Assembly: GCA_965227905.1 (NCBI GenBank)
Contig: OZ245780.1
Span: 5,146,001-5,210,000, forward strand
DNA length: 64,000 nucleotides
Direction of reading: 5' to 3'
DNA from: CBDDHT01 sp965227905
GTDB taxonomy: Bacteria; Pseudomonadota; Alphaproteobacteria; Rhizobiales; Methyloligellaceae
The notes below the pieces were generated by a model. The model worked only from the letters and a program-made list of their open reading frames with translations. It had not been told where the DNA came from and did no database searches. Both the position numbers and the translations under genes were made by a program. Of the stretch, positions 62,301 through 64,000 are shown one piece after another (position 1 is the stretch's first letter; each line of letters starts with the position of its first letter).

Positions 62301-64000
62301 ACGCCATAGCCACCACGCAGCTCGTCGTTGCCGGCACCGCCTTGAAGGGCGTCGTCACCCATCTCACCTTTGAGACTGTCCGCGGCACTGGTTCCAACCA
62401 AGACGTCATTGGCATCGGTGCCAAGACCAAGATCCACAGGGGCCGGGCCGGTCACCGGCTCGGCTAATTCAGCCATTTGCTCTGGGCTGAGTTGCGATCC
62501 GAAAACCATGACATCAGATATCGTACCGTCGAACATGGAATGGACATAGTCGCTGCCCTCTTTGCGCGACCAGCCATTGCCGCCAATGATCAGGCTTTCG
62601 CTATTTTGATCGATCCCAACTTTGAAAGTCGGCTCGGCTGCAACAAGAGTTCCATCCAAATAAACCTTGAGACCATCCTCACCGAACGAGACCGCCATAT
62701 GATGGCTCTCATTCTCTGCAATGGCACTATCGCGGACAACGGCCCACTTCTCTCCGTCACTCGATTGCAGTCGGATCTTGAGCGTGCCGTTGGAGACATA
62801 GGCTGTCAGATGGCCGCCATCGCCATTACCGGATGCATCTTTCGAAAACAGCGTTCGCGAACCGTTCACCGCATCCATCGAAAAAGTCATGGCGATCGTG
62901 CCATTGGCAACGGCCAAAACCGAAGAATGCTCGATCTCCAGATAGTCACCTCGATCACCGGTGAAGGTGTGACTGCCGGGGACGCCGGCAACAGCCTTTG
63001 CGCCCTCCACCGTGCCGTAGTCCGACGGCATTCCCGACGGCGGCGCAGCGATGTCGCCGGTATCGCGGCCGATTTCAGCCGGTGCGAGAGCTTCATCGAG
63101 CTGGTCGATGGTATCGACAATACCAAGTGCCGGCGCGGCGTTCACTGTCACATCCTGGCGCGTGACCAGGTCGCCGTAGACCGTGATCGTACCCAGCTCG
63201 TCATATTGATGCGCGCCGCCGTTACGGCCCTGGTTCGAGCGCACATGAAGGACCGAATGGTCCACGAACCCGTCGCCATCGCCATCCTTGTGTTCGATCT
63301 TGTAGAGGTCGGCGGTGTGACCGGTAATCTCGATCTTGTCGCCCTCGGCGCGATTGAAGTCCATGATGACGTCGTCGCCGAAGCCATCGACCCAGTGATC
63401 GTGCAGATCGTTGTTTTCCCCAGCAACGCCGTGCCAATGGATCATGCCATTGTCCATGGTGTGCTTCTCGATGAAGCGCTTCTTGGCATTGATCAGCGGA
63501 TTGAAGACGAAGGTATCGCCGCCTGCGCCGCCGACCATAATGTCATCGCCCGGGATCGGTTGATCCGGATAGAGCTTGCCTGTCGCCGGATCGAGTTCGC
63601 CGTCCGGGTCGCCTTCATCGCGGCCTGGGACATCTGCGATATCCGGTTCACGGGCGTCGGACCGCGAGATCAGAATGTCGTTGCCGTCACCGCCGAACAG
63701 GGCGTCTTCACCGTGACCGCCTTCGAGCACATCGTCGCCCTCGCCGCCTTCAAGCCGATCGACGCCATAGCCACCGCGCAGCTCGTCATTGCCGGCGCCG
63801 CCTTGCAAGGTGTCGTCACCCATCTCACCTTTGAGGCTGTCTGCCGCTTCTGAACCGACGAGCGTGTCGTTCTCATCTGTACCGAGACCCGGATCAACAT
63901 GCGCGGGTCCAGTGACCGGCTCGGCCAGTTTCCCCATCTGTGCAGGTGAAAGCTGCGATCCGAACACCATCACATCGGTGATCGTACCGTCGAACAGATG
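56396..64000 (-). CDS. Giant RTX/LamG repeat protein, 5' part beyond window
   Basis: At least 2534 residues are visible and the gene continues past the right edge. Five tandem 487-residue units are anchored by the identical MDNGMIHWHGVAG stretch at 57591, 59052, 60513, 61974 and 63435 (exactly 1461 bases apart). Each unit has a LamG/concanavalin-like domain (GDYLEIAHS, HHLAVSFGEDGLKVYLDG, SLIIGGNGW), then RTX calcium-binding nonapeptides (GGAGNDELRGG, GGDGDDVLEGG, GGHGED), then a conserved acidic and His-rich module (about 150 residues). No signal peptide is visible in the window. RTX repeats suggest type I secretion and Ca2+-dependent folding outside the cell; the C terminus (DADHSMFG) would carry the export signal. 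Probable adhesin or surface protein. Confidence 0.88.
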   Translation of the reverse strand, partial: HLFDGTITDVMVFGSQLSPAQMGKLAEPVTGPAHVDPGLGTDENDTLVGSEAADSLKGEMGDDTLQGGAGNDELRGGYGVDRLEGGEGDDVLEGGHGEDALFGGDGNDILISRSDAREPDIADVPGRDEGDPDGELDPATGKLYPDQPIPGDDIMVGGAGGDTFVFNPLINAKKRFIEKHTMDNGMIHWHGVAGENNDLHDHWVDGFGDDVIMDFNRAEGDKIEITGHTADLYKIEHKDGDGDGFVDHSVLHVRSNQGRNGGAHQYDELGTITVYGDLVTRQDVTVNAAPALGIVDTIDQLDEALAPAEIGRDTGDIAAPPSGMPSDYGTVEGAKAVAGVPGSHTFTGDRGDYLEIEHSSVLAVANGTIAMTFSMDAVNGSRTLFSKDASGNGDGGHLTAYVSNGTLKIRLQSSDGEKWAVVRDSAIAENESHHMAVSFGEDGLKVYLDGTLVAAEPTFKVGIDQNSESLIIGGNGWSRKEGSDYVHSMFDGTISDVMVFGSQLSPEQMAELAEPVTGPAPVDLGLGTDANDVLVGTSAADSLKGEMGDDALQGGAGNDELRGGYGVDVLEGGEGDDVLEGGHGEDALYGGDGNDILISRSDAREPEIANIPGRDEGDPDGELDPATGKLYPDQPIPGDDIMVGGAGGDTFVFNPLINAKKRFIEKHTMDNGMIHWHGVAGENNDLHDHWVDGFGDDVIMDFNRAEGDKIEITGHTADLYKIEHKDGDGDGFVDHSVLHVRSNQGRNGGAHQYDELGTITVYGDMVTRQDVTVNAAPALGIVDTIDQLDEALAPKEIGRDTGPIAAPQSPTPADYGEVDGVKAVAGIPGSHTFSGERGDYLEIAHSPAMAIANGTIAMTFALDVTSGAKMLFSKDASGNGDGGHLTAYVSDGTIKVRLQSDSAEKWAVVRNHAIEEGESHHVAFSFGDDGLKVYLDGALVAAEPTFKVGLQDNAESMIIGGNGWHRSDTNNNISHLFDGTISDVMVFAEQLDPDQMAKLAEHVTGPTAVDPGLGTDANDVMVGTIAGDSLKGEMGDDVLQGGAGNDELRGGYGVDLLEGGDGDDVLEGGHGEDALYGGDGNDILISRSDAREPQIADVPGRDEGDPDGELDPTTGKLYPDQPIPGDDIMVGGAGGDTFVFNPLINAKKRFIEKHTMDNGMIHWHGVAGENNDLHDHWVDGFGDDVIMDFNRAEGDKIEITGHTADLYKIEHKDSDGDGFVDHSVLHVRSNQGRNGGAHQYDELGTITVYGDLVTRQDVAVNAAPALGIVDNIDQLDEALAPAEIGRDTGEIAGPPSTTPSDYGTVDGLKAIAGIPGTNTFSGERNDYLEIAHSPALALTNGTIGLSFALDAVNGTNTLFSKDASGYGDGGHLTAYVHDGKITVRLQSETTSKWVTLRDNPVAENEDHHIAVSFGEDGLKVYLDGKLAAAEPTFKVDLSQNSESLIVGGNGWSRKEGCDSIHSTIDGTITDVMVFGSQLSPEQMAKLAEPVTGPAPVDPGLGTDENDTLVGSEAADSLKGEMGEDTLQGGAGNDELRGGYGVDLLEGGEGDDVLEGGHGEDMLYGGAGNDILISRSDAREPNIANVPGRDEGDPDGELDAATGKLYPDQPIPGDDILVGGAGGDTFVFNPLINAKKRFIEKHTMDNGMIHWHGVAGENNDLHDHWVDGFGDDVIMDFDRAEGDKIEITGHTADLYKIEHKDGDGDGFVDHTVLHVRSNQGRNGGAHQYDELGTITVYGDMVTRQDVTVNSAPALGIVDTIDQLDEALAPAEIGRDTGPIAAPVSTIPSDFGTVDGVKAVAGIPGTSRFSGGRGDYLEIAHSAALAVASGTIAMSFALDAIAESNTLFSKDASGYGDGGHLTAYVSNGTLKVRLQSEETSEWLGVHNQPIAEGDNHHLAVSSGDAGLKVYLDGALVAAEPVFKVGLEDNDESLIIGANGWSRKEGNNYIHSEFDGTITDVMVFAQQLAPAQIATLAEPVTGPAPVDPGLGTDENDTLVGSEAADSLKGEMGDDTLQGGAGNDELRGGYGVDLLEGGDGDDILEGGHGEDVLFGGDGNDILISRSDAREPDIADVPGRDESDPDGELDPTTGKLYPDQPIPGDDILVGGAGGDTFVFNPLINAKKRFIEKHTMDNGMIHWHGVAGENNDLHDHWVDGFGDDVIMDFNRAEGDKIEITGHTADLYKIEHKDSDGDGFVDHSVLHVRSNQGRNGGAHQYDELGTITVYGDLVTRQDVTVNAAPALGIVDTIDQLDEALAPKEIGRDMGPIAAPVSPAPQDLGVIDGLEPIALIAGQRTFSGERGDYLEVDHSANLELANGTIAMNFSLDSTGGVNALLSKDASGYAEGGHLTAYVYNGKLTVRMQSDQASEWMTVRDRTINEGENHHLAISFGDEGLKLFLDGEMVAEDQSFTTGLEDNLESLVIGANGWSRTENSNRAYWELDGSISNVLVYSEQLDGDQIAALSGHDTVEPPATPIEDRIDMSIFDRFGDVEDDDEMVEPLTGTSTDQKPGTVAPAISDLGLDVMQNEIDADHSMFG
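56700..64000 (-). repeat. Tandem 1461-bp repeats (five units) within the giant gene
   Basis: Unit phase is identical in all five copies, with no net insertion or deletion over 5.8 kb. The RTX-distal module is nearly identical in DNA in all units; the LamG part is clearly diverged. Sequence differences alternate: units 1, 3 and 5 (from the C terminus) have GDLVTRQDV and ADVPGRDE; units 2 and 4 have GDMVTRQDV and AN(V/I)PGRDE. A 2922-bp higher-order period is therefore present. Confidence 0.85.

Noticed and set aside
57582..63440. HWHG in each unit of the giant protein as a multicopper oxidase motif
   Set aside because: Only four residues match; the remaining copper motifs are absent and the context is RTX/LamG.
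60179..63853. Long open frames on the + strand (333-458 codons) opposite the giant repeat gene
   Set aside because: They repeat with the same 1461-base period as the real gene and arise from its codon bias; no start signals or family features.
56396..64000. CRISPR array or mobile element as cause of the repeats
   Set aside because: The repeat unit is 1461 bp, in frame and protein-coding throughout; no spacers or transposase.

Overview
The window looks like a chromosome segment from a metabolically versatile, probably marine or soil, Alphaproteobacterium (Rhodospirillales/Hyphomicrobiales-like). This rests on family content and is not a taxonomic assignment: two different TRAP transporters, several amino-acid and ureido hydrolases, a LplT-PlsC-Aas fusion, a DUF3422 protein, GbsR/IclR/RpiR/GcvA-type regulators, a giant RTX/LamG protein and a Rieske oxygenase, in moderately GC-rich, densely packed DNA. 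No rRNA, tRNA, CRISPR array, integrase or insertion sequence was recognised.

Left part (1-9.3 kb): a catabolic island. An RpiR regulator lies divergent to a DctQ-DctM-DctP TRAP transporter, followed by a diaminopropionate ammonia-lyase-like PLP enzyme, an L-carbamoylase-type hydrolase and a nitrilase-type D-carbamoylase. A second L-carbamoylase and an M20 deacylase/peptidase (cut by the window edge) lie on the regulator side. The set suggests import of an N-carbamoyl or ureido amino acid, its hydrolysis, and ammonia release. 9.5-16.6 kb holds a small secreted protein, an RND pump with its adaptor under a divergent TetR regulator, and a DUF3422 membrane protein.

16.7-33.4 kb: two matching cassettes of a LysR gene head-to-head with a tiny related protein (16.7-17.9 and 31.3-32.6 kb). 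Between them lie a GbsR-DUF4166-TIGR01777 epimerase operon with a palindromic operator on its start codon; a HpaB-family oxygenase/CitE-like lyase/class III aminotransferase cluster divergent to a frameshifted RpiR regulator; an M19 amidohydrolase lacking key metal ligands; and three TauD-type dioxygenases around a GH25 lysozyme. A CAP-domain secreted protein follows.

33.4-40.5 kb: a TAXI-type TRAP transporter followed by a nitrilase, a lipoprotein, and a PPOX/PhyH pair. 40.6-48.7 kb: a phospholipid-remodelling divergon. One arm carries a CDP-alcohol phosphatidyltransferase, PlsC, CdsA and a TetR; the other carries a paralogous TetR, a secreted lipase-like protein and a 1139-aa LplT-PlsC-Aas fusion. 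Three copies of TGAAC-N3-GTTCA lie in the shared promoter.

48.8-56.4 kb: an IclR regulator, a three-gene Rieske oxygenase system without its reductase, an extra FtsH protease divergent to a UspA protein with an FNR/FixK-like box between them, and a membrane protein. 56.4 kb to the right edge: the 3' end of a giant secreted-type protein made of five tandem 487-residue units (1461 bp each, no indels) that alternate in an A-B-A-B-A pattern.
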